64,000 nucleotides of DNA from Arthrobacter sp. StoSoilB20 (GTDB lineage Bacteria; Actinomycetota; Actinomycetes; Actinomycetales; Micrococcaceae). Position numbers and translations under genes: made by a program. The stretch covers positions 434,001 through 498,000 of the forward strand of contig NZ_AP024651.1 of the NCBI RefSeq assembly GCF_019977295.1, read 5' to 3'. Positions 34,640-42,518 of this stretch are shown in pieces. The stretch's first letter is position 1, and every line of letters begins with the position of its first letter. The notes beneath the pieces are model-generated. The model ran no database searches and was not told where the DNA came from. It saw only the letters and a program-made list of their open reading frames with translations.

Positions 34640-35845
34640 TTGAGCGCTGCCAATACTGATTTCCAGGACCCCGGTGCGGTGAAAGGCGGCGGGGTCCTGG
34701 AAACACGTTTGATCGATGTCGGCCGGGAGCAGTTCGCCAGTGATGTCTGGGGGCGGACGGCCTTGCTGACCAGGGGTGTCAGTGATTTCGCCGATGTGTT
34801 CTCAAGCAGCGCCGTTGACGAGCTGATTTCACGCCGCGGGCTCCGGACACCGTTCCTGCGTGTCGCCAAGGGAGGATCCACCCTTCCCGAGTCCTCCTTC
34901 ACTTCGCAGGCGGGGGTGGGCGCCACCATTTCCGATCAACTCGACGACACCGCGTTGTGGCGCAAATTCGCTGACGGGGCTACTTTGGTCCTGCAGGCCC
35001 TGCATCGCACGTGGGATCCGGTGGCGACTTTCAGTTCGCGGCTAAGTACCGAGCTCGGCCATCCTGTGCAGGCCAACGCCTACATCACGCCGCCGCAGAA
35101 CCGCGGTTTCGATGACCACTACGACGTCCATGACGTTTTCGTGCTGCAGATCGAGGGAACCAAGCGCTGGATCATCCATGAACCGGTCCATGAGGACCCT
35201 TTGCGCAGCCAACCCTGGACCGATCGCAGCGACGCGGTGGCCCAGGCCGCCAAGGGTGAGGCGTACATAGACACGATCCTGGAACCCGGTGATGTCCTGT
35301 ATCTGCCCCGAGGCTGGTTGCACGCCGCGCAGGCCCAAGGCAAAGTCTCCATCCATCTCACACTGGGAGTCCATAACTGGACCCGCCATGCCTTGGCCGA
35401 ACACTTGGCGCAGGCCGCGCTCGCAGCGTTGGGTGAGGATCCCGCCATGCGCCGATCTTTGCCTTTGGGTGTGGGCGGGCCCGAAGAAGAGATCGCTGCT
35501 GTTCGCGAACGGCTCGCCGCTGCTGTCATGGAAGCGGACACCACGTCCCTTTTCCACCGCACCCGGAGGGGACAAGGACGCCCTGCCCCGCTTGGTCCGG
35601 TGGCCCAGCTCGCGGCCATCGAGCGCTTGGGGCCGGAGTCGGTGGTGCGGCTTCGGGAAGCACTGGAAGCACGGCTTGAGGGCTCACGCCTCACTACCCG
35701 GGTAGGGTGGCTCGATTTCCATGATGACCACCTGTCATCGGTGCGGCGCCTGCTGGAGGGCGGGGACCACATTGCGGCTGATCTTGGCGTAGAACTCGTC
35801 GAAAGGCTGTTGCGCGCAGGCGTTCTCATCCCCGTTGAGCCGTGA
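34640..35845 (+). CDS. JmjC/cupin-like Fe(II)/2-oxoglutarate oxygenase (ribosomal-oxygenase type)
   Basis: The 401-residue protein resembles the YcfD/ROX group of cupin-4 oxygenases, which hydroxylate protein side chains. Fe ligands are visible as His160 and Asp162 in FDDHYDVHD and His228 in LPRGWLHAAQ. The substrate-side helices around RHALAEHLAQAALAALGEDP and a C-terminal winged-helix-like domain (about 300-400) fit the family. The start is TTG 34640, 2 nt after the DGGA-repeat gene. It overlaps the next gene by GTGA. Known relatives act on ribosomal proteins such as uL16. Here the adjacent repeat protein is an alternative target; this is an inference. Confidence 0.85.
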   Translation: MSAANTDFQDPGAVKGGGVLETRLIDVGREQFASDVWGRTALLTRGVSDFADVFSSSAVDELISRRGLRTPFLRVAKGGSTLPESSFTSQAGVGATISDQLDDTALWRKFADGATLVLQALHRTWDPVATFSSRLSTELGHPVQANAYITPPQNRGFDDHYDVHDVFVLQIEGTKRWIIHEPVHEDPLRSQPWTDRSDAVAQAAKGEAYIDTILEPGDVLYLPRGWLHAAQAQGKVSIHLTLGVHNWTRHALAEHLAQAALAALGEDPAMRRSLPLGVGGPEEEIAAVRERLAAAVMEADTTSLFHRTRRGQGRPAPLGPVAQLAAIERLGPESVVRLREALEARLEGSRLTTRVGWLDFHDDHLSSVRRLLEGGDHIAADLGVELVERLLRAGVLIPVEP

Positions 35846-36750
35846 CGTCGCCTGTGGCCCCAACAGGACGTTTCTTCTGCGCCGAAAACGCCCGGATTCG
35901 CGGAGACTCAATGGCGGGCACGGCGTCGCCTTCCTTGGTGTGGGTCCTGGTGGAGTACCGGGGTGCGTGGCCGCCCAGCGGCTTCGAAGGCCTTGACCTC
36001 GATGCCGGAACCAAAGCCATGGTCCTCTCCTCGGCGCGGGCGGCGAATGCACGGGTCCTCCTGGTGCGGCGGCCCGGTCCCAGGCGCCGCCACGGAGTGG
36101 CCAGCTGGGCGGTCCTTCGCCATGAAAGTTCCGGCGCATATCGCCAGCATTGGGGAACGTGGGAGCGGGACGAGGACCTGGCGGAGATTGCTTCGGCCTT
36201 GGCCCTGCCCGGCGGGACGGGGTTGCCGCCGGCCATCCTGGTCTGCGCGCATGGCCAGCACGACCCTTGCTGCGCGGTGTGGGGGCGGCCGGTGGGGCTT
36301 GCCCTGAGTGAGCGCTGGCCTGAACTGGTGTGGGAATGCTCCCACGTTGGCGGTGACAGGTTCGCGGCCAATGCGGTGGTCGCCCCTGACGGCGTGTATT
36401 ACGGAGGACTCGACGCCGGGACTTCCGTCACCACCATAGAGGAGCATCTTTCCGGCCGTATCCATGCCCGGTATTTACGCGGCTACACGGATCTGCTGCC
36501 GCCACAGCAGGCAGCAGTCGCGGCCGCATTGGGAGAATTCGGGCCCGCCGGCAGGCATGATTACGTGGTCACGCGGGCTTTGCGTGAGGGCGATCACTGG
36601 CTCATTCACCTCGCCGGCCGGCCGCCCCATCCGGCACGTATCGAGGTGGAACTGCGCGCCCTCCGCACGCCGCAGCGCCAGTTGACGTGCCGGGCCGCAG
36701 GGGAAGGCTCGGTGGTGATCTACCAGCCAATCTCCATCCGGAGCACCTGA
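35842..36750 (+). CDS. Sucrase/ferredoxin-like family protein (thioredoxin-like Fe-S)
   Basis: The 302-residue protein belongs to the sucrase/ferredoxin-like family (PF06999, plant AIM32-like). Its metal-site residues are Cys135 in CAHGQHD, Cys143 and Cys144 in DPCCAVWG, and His168 in CSHVGGDRFAAN. Relatives have a thioredoxin-like [2Fe-2S] domain with Cys/His ligands, so electron transfer is plausible. It starts with GTG overlapping the oxygenase stop. As the third gene of the operon it could keep the oxygenase iron reduced or act on the repeat protein; both are inferences. Confidence 0.85.
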   Translation: MTSPVAPTGRFFCAENARIRGDSMAGTASPSLVWVLVEYRGAWPPSGFEGLDLDAGTKAMVLSSARAANARVLLVRRPGPRRRHGVASWAVLRHESSGAYRQHWGTWERDEDLAEIASALALPGGTGLPPAILVCAHGQHDPCCAVWGRPVGLALSERWPELVWECSHVGGDRFAANAVVAPDGVYYGGLDAGTSVTTIEEHLSGRIHARYLRGYTDLLPPQQAAVAAALGEFGPAGRHDYVVTRALREGDHWLIHLAGRPPHPARIEVELRALRTPQRQLTCRAAGEGSVVIYQPISIRST

Positions 36751-36759
36751 GACGGGTTG

Positions 36760-36794
36760 CCCGCCAAGGAGCTGCTCCTAAGGAGCTTGGCGGG
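36760..36794. terminator. Nested hairpin after the sucrase/ferredoxin-like gene
   Basis: CCCGCCAAG (36760-36768) and CTTGGCGGG (36786-36794) are perfect 9-bp arms. The 17-nt loop between them contains part of a second, competing hairpin, GCTCC-TAA-GGAGC. It starts 9 nt after the plus-strand stop and overlaps the 3' end of the small minus-strand gene. No U-run follows, so it may be a bidirectional or factor-dependent terminator. Confidence 0.5.
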
Positions 36795-36942
36795 ATTCGG
36801 GGTCGTCGGACGGATCCGTATCAAGTGGTGGATCCAGGAGGCCCGGAGGTTTGGGCACCCGCGCCAGCATGAGGCAAACGACGGTCAGCCACGCTACCGC
36901 CACCGTCAGCACCTCCGCCCACACTGTTTCTCCAAGACCCAT
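36778..36942 (-). CDS. Possible 54-residue single-pass membrane protein
   Basis: The minus strand reads 54 codons from ATG 36942: MGLGETVWAEVLTVAVAWLT, a hydrophobic continuation VVCLMLARV, then a Pro/Asp-rich tail ending SRQAP. One transmembrane helix and a charged, disordered tail make a credible small membrane protein, convergent with the operon at 34344-36750. There is no clear Shine-Dalgarno and I know no family, so it could be chance. Confidence 0.4.
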   Translation of the reverse strand: MGLGETVWAEVLTVAVAWLTVVCLMLARVPKPPGLLDPPLDTDPSDDPESRQAP

Positions 36943-37059
36943 GTAGAGATCATAGGACTCAATCGCGCTAAATCATAAGTACCCTTAGTGTTGAGGTGCA
37001 GTTAGGGGAAATGTGTCGCTCCACTAGGCTTGACGCATGACTCGGATGGGGCGGAAATA

Positions 37060-37932
37060 GTGGCGAAACGCGGTAAAAGGTCGACGGCGGGAGTCGTCGA
37101 GGTGCCTTCCGGCGCCCGCCCTGACGGTCCAGTGGCGGGGGTCTACTATATCGATACCGGCGACTGCGAACTCATCCCGGACCAGGACAACTCCAACGGC
37201 TGGCTGCTGAAGATCAATGGCGTCATGAGCTCGCACATCGACCTCGCAGATCCCCTGTTCCTGGACTTTGAATACATGCGCTGGATTGCCGCCTTAGTGG
37301 AATCGCGGTGGCCGCGCGAGCAGAAACCGAAGCTGCGCGCACTGCACCTTGGTGGGGGAGCGTGCTCCATGGCCCGCTACTTCCACGCCGCCTACCCCGA
37401 AGCACGGCAGGTCGTGGTGGAGCTCGATGGCAAGCTGGCCGATTACGTACGCGGGTGGTTCGACCTCCCCAAAGCACCGTTGTTAAGGCTCCGTGTGGGC
37501 GAAGCCCGCCAAGTCACTGAATCCCTCACTCCGGATACCAGGGACCTCATCATCCGCGATGTCTTTGCCGGCGCCTTCACGCCCCGTGCACTGACCACCC
37601 GTGAGTTCACGGCGCATGCAGACGCGGTCCTGGCATCCGACGGACTGTACGTGGTCAATTCAGGGGATGCGCCTGACCTCAAGAATGCCCGGGCCGATGC
37701 CGCCACCATCGCGGACACGTTTGAGCACACCATGATCATCGCCGACCCCGCCATGCTCAAGGGGCGACGCTACGGCAACATGATCATGGCCGGCAGCCAT
37801 GCGCCTTTCGGCGACGACCCCACATTGGCCCGCAGGCTCCTGGGAGGCGGCGTCCCGGCGCACATCTGGGACGACGCCAAAGTGCGCGCATTCGCCAAAG
37901 GAACCCCCGTGCGGCACGACCCCCAGGGGTGA
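37060..37932 (+). CDS. Spermidine-synthase-like SAM-dependent transferase
   Basis: The product (290 residues from GTG 37060) has the spermidine synthase fold: an N-terminal beta domain (ELIPDQDNSNGWLLKINGVMSSHID) and a Rossmann domain with LHLGGGACSMARYF, an acidic VVELDGKLAD and a DVFAGAF segment. The canonical aminopropyl-transfer motif GGGDG is replaced by GGGAC, so it is probably one of the spermine-synthase-like methyltransferases of unknown substrate. No speD lies nearby. A TTG 30 nt upstream is another possible start. Confidence 0.8.
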   Translation: MAKRGKRSTAGVVEVPSGARPDGPVAGVYYIDTGDCELIPDQDNSNGWLLKINGVMSSHIDLADPLFLDFEYMRWIAALVESRWPREQKPKLRALHLGGGACSMARYFHAAYPEARQVVVELDGKLADYVRGWFDLPKAPLLRLRVGEARQVTESLTPDTRDLIIRDVFAGAFTPRALTTREFTAHADAVLASDGLYVVNSGDAPDLKNARADAATIADTFEHTMIIADPAMLKGRRYGNMIMAGSHAPFGDDPTLARRLLGGGVPAHIWDDAKVRAFAKGTPVRHDPQG

Positions 37933-37957
37933 GCTACTGCACTACAAAAACTCCACG

Positions 37958-39712
37958 TCAATTCCGGCTCAGGGAGCTGTTCCAGGCCTCCCACAACGTG
38001 GCGTACCTGCCGCCGGTGGCCAGCAACTGCTGATGCGGGCCGGACTCGATGATCCTCCCGTGGTCCATCACCACTACGGTGTCCGCGGAGGCAGCCTGGG
38101 ACAAACGGTGCGCGATCACCACTGACGTCCGGCCCGCCAACGCAGCCTCTGCAGCCCGGTCCAGCAAGACTGCCGAGCCGGTTCCCGCTTCAGCTGTGGC
38201 TTCGTCGAGTACTGCGATGGGCGGATCCTTGAGCATGAGCCGGGCCAGGGCCAGTTGCTGCGCCTGCTCGGGCGTGAGCTGATGGCCGCCGGCGCCTACG
38301 GAAGTCTCCAGTCCGTCGTCGAGCGCTTCAACCCAAGTGGCCCCGACAGCCTGCAGGGCATGGGAAAGTTCCTCGGTGGAAGCGTCCTCTTTGGCGAGCC
38401 TGAGGTCCTCGGCCAGCGTGCCGGAGAAGACGTGCACCTCCTGGCTGACCATGGCGATCCGAGAATGCAGGTCTTCCGTTGCCGAGCGGACGGAATCGAG
38501 CCCGCCCACCCGGACCGTCCCTGTATCGGGGTGTTCCAGGCCCATGATGATCTTGGCCAAGGTGGTTTTACCGGCGCCTGAGGTCCCCACGATCGCAACC
38601 CGCTCGCCAGGGCGGACCGTCAGCGAGACTTCCTGGAGCGCGGGCCGCTGGCCGGGATAGGCGAAGGTGACGTTCTCCACCATGATCCCGGAGTCAGCTG
38701 CCGCGGAGGGCCCTGGAGTGGTGGGTGATCCTGCAGTCATGGTCAGCCCGAACATGCGGCCCAATCCGGCGGCAGCCTTCTGGAGCTCGTCGAACTGGCC
38801 CAGAACCAGCCCGATCGGATCGAACAGCCGGTAGAAGTACAAGGCCGCCGCCGTGGCTGCTCCAATGGTCACGGCACCTTCGGCGTGAAGCCAGAATCCC
38901 ACCGCCAACACCGCGGACAATCCAATCAGTTCGGCAAGGTTGAGGCGGTTGTAGAACCTGGTCAGGAAACCCACGCCGCGCAGCGAATGGCCGATGTTCT
39001 CGTGCGAGGCTGCTGCCACCAATCCGGCATGGTGCGGGCCCAGGCCCAAGGCCAGGACGGACGGTGAGCCGTGGACGGTTTCGATGATCTGCTCGGTCCG
39101 GTTGGCCTCGGTGATCCGCACGGTGCGGTAAATGGGGGCGGTCCGCTTGAGGAACCAGCGCAGGGTGAAGATTTGCAGCGGCGCAGCAATGAGGACGGCC
39201 ACGGCAAAGCGCCAGTCGATGACGCCCAAGCCCAGCAAGGTCACTCCGATGGTGAAGGCCGCGCTGGTGAACGCCGGCAGCACCCCCGAGATTGCTTCGC
39301 TGACGGCCTCCACGTCGCCGGACACCCGGGCCACGACGTCGCCGATCCCCGCCTTTTCCAACTGTGCCAGTGGTTTGCGGATGGCGGCGGCAAACACCTC
39401 CTCGCGCAGGCCGGCGAGGGCTTCTTCACAGATCCGGGCGAGCAGGTTTTGGCCCAAAATGCCCAGCAATGCACCCAGGCCTCCTGCTACTAAAAGCCCG
39501 ATGGCCAGCCACAGCAGGGACATGACGTCCCCGCCGGATGCTGCAATGTTGACCATCACCCCCAGGATTGCCGGGGCGGCCAAACCACAGCAAGACGCCG
39601 CCAACAACACCAGGATGGTCAGGGCGAGCCTGCCGGGCCGTTGCGCCAGCAGGCGCCACATGGCCTTCCGGGTCTCGCGCGGGGTGGCAATTGGGAGGAT
39701 CCCGGCACTCAT
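37958..39712 (-). CDS. ABC exporter-fold half-transporter, subunit 2 (intact Walker A, degenerate signature)
   Basis: The 584-residue protein fuses six transmembrane helices (about 1-320) to an ATPase domain. Walker A is intact (GTSGAGKTT) and Walker B reads PIAVLDEATAEAG. The signature LSGGQ is changed to LTPEQ. The H-loop His is in VIAHRLS. It overlaps the partner gene by ATGA. The paired gene has LSGGQ but no Walker A, so one composite ATP site is complete and the other degenerate, as in asymmetric heterodimers such as IrtAB or TmrAB. Beside siderophore genes and a DtxR-like box, it most likely moves a siderophore; direction is not determinable. Confidence 0.88.
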   Translation of the reverse strand: MSAGILPIATPRETRKAMWRLLAQRPGRLALTILVLLAASCCGLAAPAILGVMVNIAASGGDVMSLLWLAIGLLVAGGLGALLGILGQNLLARICEEALAGLREEVFAAAIRKPLAQLEKAGIGDVVARVSGDVEAVSEAISGVLPAFTSAAFTIGVTLLGLGVIDWRFAVAVLIAAPLQIFTLRWFLKRTAPIYRTVRITEANRTEQIIETVHGSPSVLALGLGPHHAGLVAAASHENIGHSLRGVGFLTRFYNRLNLAELIGLSAVLAVGFWLHAEGAVTIGAATAAALYFYRLFDPIGLVLGQFDELQKAAAGLGRMFGLTMTAGSPTTPGPSAAADSGIMVENVTFAYPGQRPALQEVSLTVRPGERVAIVGTSGAGKTTLAKIIMGLEHPDTGTVRVGGLDSVRSATEDLHSRIAMVSQEVHVFSGTLAEDLRLAKEDASTEELSHALQAVGATWVEALDDGLETSVGAGGHQLTPEQAQQLALARLMLKDPPIAVLDEATAEAGTGSAVLLDRAAEAALAGRTSVVIAHRLSQAASADTVVVMDHGRIIESGPHQQLLATGGRYATLWEAWNSSLSRN

Positions 39713-41511
39713 GAGCCCACCACCTCGCGGTAGCCGGCCGATGCCGCGAGCAACTCCCGGTGGGTGCCTGTTTCCGGTGGCCCATCGGCGCGGCCCACCA
39801 CCACGCGGTGGCAGACGGCCAGCAGCGTGGGGCTCGTGGTGACCAACACCAGGGCTTTGTCCGGGAAATTTCGGAGACCCTCGGCAATGACGGCTTCGGT
39901 GGCGGTATCGACGGCGGTGGTGGGGTCGTGCAGGACCAGCACCGGTTGCTGCTGGTGCAGGGAGCGCCCCAGCACCAGCCGCTGCCGCTGCCCGCCGGAC
40001 AGGCTTTGGCCATGTCCGGAAAGAACGGTTTCGGTGCCTTCCGGAAGTTGTGAAACAAAGTCCCCGACGGCGGCCGCCGCCATGGCCCGTTCCTGCAGTT
40101 GGGTGCCGGCTGCTGCGACGTTGTGGCGGACGCTGCCCCGGAAAAGTACGCCCTCGTGGCTGTCGGCAAAGACTTTGGCACGGACGTCCAAGGGGTCCAG
40201 GTCCGCGGCATCGCGGCCCTGGATGGACACGACGCCGCGGGGAGCCGGTGTTCGGAAGCCGAGTGTGTCCACCAAGCGCCGGGCCTGGGAGCTGTCGGGA
40301 AGAACGACACCCACGATTTCACCGGGAGAGGCAGCGAACGGTGGGAATCCGTTGTTTTCCGGGGTGTCGAAGAGTTCAAGGAGCGGGACTGGCTGTCCGG
40401 GGGAGGTGGGGCGTCCCGCTGGCCCGGTTGTCGTCGTCGTGCTTTCTCCTGTAGGGGCGCTTTGGCCATGAGCCCGTTCCCCGCAACCGGTCGCGGGTAC
40501 CGCGTCCGGTTCCTCGAGCAGGACTGCGATGCGTGCTGCGGAGGCCCGTTTGCGGGCGAGTTCAACGCTGAGGAATCCCAGCCAGGTCATGGGTCCCTGA
40601 ACAAACTGGGCCACACCAACAACGGCTACCAGTTGGCCCACGGTGATGCTTCCCTGGAGCGCGAACCAGGCCGCGAAGAACGCGATGCCCGCCAGGAACG
40701 CTGCCGACAGGGCCGTACTTGCCCCTGTGTAGGCAGATTTTGCGCGGATGGCTTTCAGGGCGGATGCCAGCGACGTCCGGCTCGCATTGCGGTAGCGGGC
40801 CAAGGCGGCATCTTCCGCCCCCAGGCCTTTGAGCGGGCGGGAGCCGGTGATGAAATCCGTGGCCAGCGCGCCGGCACGGGCTGCCGTGGACTGCTCCACG
40901 TCGCTGCGGATTTCCAAGGGCTTGGTCAGCCGGTGCATCACCAGGAGCACGATCGGGGTGGCCACCAGGACGGCAAGGCCCAGCGGGACGGAAATGAGCA
41001 GGAGGGTGACGGCGGAGGTCACCACACCGGCCACTGCAGCAAGGGCGCCGCTGATCAGCCAGGCCAGTCCGGCCACCCTGTCGGCGTCCGAAGAGGCAAT
41101 CGCCACGATTTCGCCGGGGGCGCGCCGGGCAGCCATTCCACGGGGATGCAGGGTCCGCTCCACCACCAACTGGCGGAGGTCGTGCGAGCCGTAATTGAAG
41201 GCACGTTCCGTGGCCAGGGTGCCGAAGCGCCAGGAGAGTGCAAGTACCACGAACACCGTGGCCAAGGCGCCCAGCCATCCCAGGAGGGCTCCGGCGTCGT
41301 TGGGTTCAATCGCGTTGTCCACCGCGGCGCCAATGGTTGCCGGCACCAGAGCCTCGCTGACCTGGTGAAGGGCGAGTCCGGCGCAACCAGCCACCAAGAG
41401 CTTCCAACGGCCGTTGGCGAACAACGTGAACCTGAAGAGGCGGGACGCTTTCCAGGGTGCTTGTTTGTTGCGCCCGGGCGGGCAGGGCGGAATGGCGGAA
41501 CGGGAGGGCAT
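39709..41511 (-). CDS. ABC exporter-fold half-transporter, subunit 1 (Walker A lost, signature intact)
   Basis: The roughly 600-residue protein has six transmembrane helices and an ATPase domain whose P-loop position reads VVLPDSSQARRLVD instead of G-x-x-G-x-G-K-S/T. The signature LSGGQRQR is perfect, and Walker B is VLVLHDPTTAVD, with His replacing an Asp. This complements the defects of the second subunit. A Thr/Pro-rich insertion (about residues 340-370, TTTTTGPAGRPTSPG) links the domains. I take ATG 41511 as start; ATG 41520 and GTG 41532 are alternatives overlapping the DtxR-like box. It is divergent from the AraC gene. Confidence 0.88.
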   Translation of the reverse strand: MPSRSAIPPCPPGRNKQAPWKASRLFRFTLFANGRWKLLVAGCAGLALHQVSEALVPATIGAAVDNAIEPNDAGALLGWLGALATVFVVLALSWRFGTLATERAFNYGSHDLRQLVVERTLHPRGMAARRAPGEIVAIASSDADRVAGLAWLISGALAAVAGVVTSAVTLLLISVPLGLAVLVATPIVLLVMHRLTKPLEIRSDVEQSTAARAGALATDFITGSRPLKGLGAEDAALARYRNASRTSLASALKAIRAKSAYTGASTALSAAFLAGIAFFAAWFALQGSITVGQLVAVVGVAQFVQGPMTWLGFLSVELARKRASAARIAVLLEEPDAVPATGCGERAHGQSAPTGESTTTTTGPAGRPTSPGQPVPLLELFDTPENNGFPPFAASPGEIVGVVLPDSSQARRLVDTLGFRTPAPRGVVSIQGRDAADLDPLDVRAKVFADSHEGVLFRGSVRHNVAAAGTQLQERAMAAAAVGDFVSQLPEGTETVLSGHGQSLSGGQRQRLVLGRSLHQQQPVLVLHDPTTAVDTATEAVIAEGLRNFPDKALVLVTTSPTLLAVCHRVVVGRADGPPETGTHRELLAASAGYREVVGS

Positions 41512-41517
41512 GCTTAC

Positions 41518-41536
41518 CATAGTAAGGCTCACCTAA
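41518..41536. promoter_or_regulatory. DtxR/IdeR-like iron box, divergent promoter
   Basis: The 19-mer ending GGCTCACCTAA matches the DtxR/IdeR consensus TTAGGTTAGGCTAACCTAA at 13 of 19 positions, with the right half strongest. It lies between the divergent ABC pair and the AraC gene, so iron would repress both directions. The consensus is established knowledge; binding is inferred. Confidence 0.6.
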
Positions 41537-41551
41537 CTTCAAGAAGGCCAG

Positions 41552-42382
41552 ATGACCCGCCAAGCTATATCGCAATCCGGACAGACCGTGCCACGGGCAA
41601 CACCGGAGGTGGAAGTCCACGTCAGGGGCATCTCGACCCAGTATTTCGAGTGCGCGACGCCGGCTACCTGGACTGACCACTTCCACGCTACCCACGAACT
41701 GCTGTGGGGTGCCCGGGGAGTTCTGACTGTGGAGGCCGACGGCGGGTTCTTCGCCGTTCCGGCAACACTGGGGCTGTGGATTCCGGCCGGCGTGGTCCAT
41801 GCCGTGAAGTCCACGCAAGGCACAGGGTTCTACTGCTCCAACATTGATGGCCAGGTGATGCCGCACTTGGCGGAGAAGACCGTGGCGGTGACGGTGCCCG
41901 CCGCCGCGCAGGAGTTGTTGCGCCACATGAGTGCTTACGACATGGAGGATTCCCTTCGTGCCGGTTCCGAGCAGGTGGTGGTGGGACTCCTGGACGTGGT
42001 GGACGCCCGGCCGATGTTGCTGCCGATGCCCACCGATCCGCGGCTGGAACTTATTGCCCGGGCGCTCCTGGATGATCCGGCCTTGGATCGTTCGCTGGAG
42101 GAGTGGAGTGCGGAAGTTGCCATCAGCGTGCGCAACCTTTCCCGTTTGTTCCACAAGGAAACTGGAATGACGTTTGCCCAATGGCGGATCCATGCCAGGG
42201 TACGGGTCGCCTTGGGTTTGCTCGCTGCCGGCTACCCCGTTTCCTCGGTCAGCAGGCGCGTGGGTTACAACAACCCGAGTGCCTTCGTGCAGGTGTTCAG
42301 GAAGGTCATGGGGCACACTCCGGGGTGGTATGTGTCATCGATTAAGGCCGGAAACCACCACTCTTTGGCCGGTACCGAATAG
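41552..42382 (+). CDS. AraC-family regulator with N-terminal cupin domain
   Basis: The 276-residue protein has a cupin sensor (about 15-110: FHATHELLWGARGVLTVEADGGFFAVPATLGLWIPAGVVHAV) and a C-terminal double HTH (about 165-265: VAISVRNLSRLFHKETGMTFAQWRIHARVRVAL, then SSVSRRVGYNNPSAFVQVFRKVMGHTPGWY). AraC proteins in siderophore clusters often activate uptake genes when bound to the ferric siderophore. Position, with DtxR-like boxes on both sides, supports that role. AAGG precedes ATG 41552. Confidence 0.9.
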   Translation: MTRQAISQSGQTVPRATPEVEVHVRGISTQYFECATPATWTDHFHATHELLWGARGVLTVEADGGFFAVPATLGLWIPAGVVHAVKSTQGTGFYCSNIDGQVMPHLAEKTVAVTVPAAAQELLRHMSAYDMEDSLRAGSEQVVVGLLDVVDARPMLLPMPTDPRLELIARALLDDPALDRSLEEWSAEVAISVRNLSRLFHKETGMTFAQWRIHARVRVALGLLAAGYPVSSVSRRVGYNNPSAFVQVFRKVMGHTPGWYVSSIKAGNHHSLAGTE

Positions 42383-42412
42383 AATCCACCGGTTTCTCAG
42401 ACCATGACGTTG

Positions 42413-42431
42413 TTAGGGTAGGTATACCTAA
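42413..42431. promoter_or_regulatory. DtxR/IdeR-like iron box before the uptake operon
   Basis: The 19-mer TTAGGGTAGGTATACCTAA matches the DtxR/IdeR consensus TTAGGTTAGGCTAACCTAA at 15 of 19 positions, with both half-sites present. It is about 90 bp upstream of the binding-protein gene, so the uptake operon should be derepressed under low iron. Confidence 0.72.
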
Positions 42432-42518
42432 CTTCGGCAGCCGCTGCGAGAGTCCATCACACGGGCCGCGGCAGCCATCGGGAGCTCTCCGTCTCCCCTG
42501 AGAATCAAGAGGACCGCA

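Noticed and set aside
40099..41676. 525-codon open frame on plus, opposite the ABC transporter gene
   Set aside because: Shadow of the real minus-strand gene; product unlike any protein and runs into the AraC gene in another frame.
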